64,000 nt of DNA from Peteryoungia wuzhouensis (GTDB taxonomy: Bacteria > Pseudomonadota > Alphaproteobacteria > Rhizobiales > Rhizobiaceae). The stretch covers positions 124,001-188,000 of the forward strand of contig NZ_QJRY01000005.1 in assembly GCF_003205195.1 (NCBI RefSeq), in the 5' to 3' direction. Shown here one piece after another: positions 63,964 through 64,000 of the stretch. The notes under the pieces are model-generated. The model was not told where the DNA came from. It saw only the letters and a program-made list of their open reading frames with translations, and ran no database searches. Numbering within the stretch: the first letter of the stretch is position 1; every line of letters starts with the position of its first letter. The position numbers and the translations under genes are program-made.

Positions 63964-64000
63964 ATGGCATCGCTGATCCGCAAGACGTTTCTTCAGATTG
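63964..64000 (+). CDS. Start of a divergent gene, truncated by the window end
   Basis: An ATG at 63964 follows a strong AGGAGAG ribosome site (63952-63958) and opens a frame starting MASLIRKTFLQI, of which 12 codons are visible. Nothing can be said about function. The operator at 63920-63929 suggests control by the adjacent GntR. Confidence 0.6.
   Translation, partial: MASLIRKTFLQI

Noticed and set aside
1-64000. Search for tRNA, rRNA, CRISPR arrays, transposases, phage genes and defence systems
   Set aside because: Nothing with the expected motifs was seen by reading; repeats are limited to the three RIME-like copies and regulatory palindromes.

Overview
The window reads as a chromosomal or megaplasmid segment of an alphaproteobacterium in the order Hyphomicrobiales, most likely a member of the Rhizobiaceae (Agrobacterium/Rhizobium/Ensifer/Shinella type). 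This rests on high GC content, a FixL-FixJ-FixK oxygen-sensing cassette, NnrR/NnrS, pseudoazurin, a nirK-nirV pair, three RIME-like dispersed repeats typical of rhizobia, and many ABC importers with SDR and aldehyde dehydrogenase genes. No rRNA, tRNA, CRISPR array, transposase or phage gene was recognised.

Region 1 (1-25185) is a denitrification island. It starts inside norB, then norQ and norD (NO reductase and its maturation factors). Next come hemN (anaerobic haem synthesis), two DUF2249 genes, nnrS, nirK-nirV (copper nitrite reductase), nnrR (NO-responsive Crp/Fnr regulator) and pseudoazurin (electron donor). A minus-strand regulatory block follows: fixL, fixJ, a stand-alone receiver and a fixK-type gene. 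After an EamA/DMT exporter gene comes the whole nosRZDFYLX operon (N2O reductase and its copper/flavin maturation). Between these genes I find eight Fnr/FixK/NnrR-type boxes of the form TTG-N8-CAA, most at a promoter-like distance from a start codon. They suggest that the pathway is switched on by low oxygen (FixLJ-K) and by NO (NnrR).

Region 2 (25186-25908) is a gene-poor junction with a terminator and no recognised gene.

Region 3 (25909-37273) is an amine/amino-acid catabolic cluster on both strands: two class III aminotransferases, two aldehyde dehydrogenases, an SDR, a 3-hydroxyacyl-CoA-dehydrogenase-like enzyme, an Asp/Glu-racemase-like enzyme, a glutamine-synthetase-like gamma-glutamyl ligase, an isochorismatase-like hydrolase and a GntR/FCD regulator. 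It has no transporter of its own.

Region 4 (37428-47548) is a sugar cluster: AraC regulator, two GH4 glycosidases and an Opp-family importer (AgpA-like binding protein, two permeases, fused ATPase). It resembles rhizobial agp/mel alpha-galactoside loci. Two small genes follow at 47.8-48.7 kb.

Region 5 (49288-56149) is a tightly coupled minus-strand operon: a TauABC/NMT1-type importer, two SDRs, a creatininase-family amidohydrolase and an agmatinase-family ureohydrolase, with a divergent LysR gene. Region 6 (56163-64000) holds a glycine-betaine-type importer whose two permeases are fused in one protein, a coupled SDR and an acetylpolyamine-amidohydrolase-like deacetylase, flanked by two GntR genes. 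The last gene runs off the window. Regions 5 and 6 are the best candidates for undescribed catabolic pathways for guanidino or amide compounds and acylated or quaternary amines.
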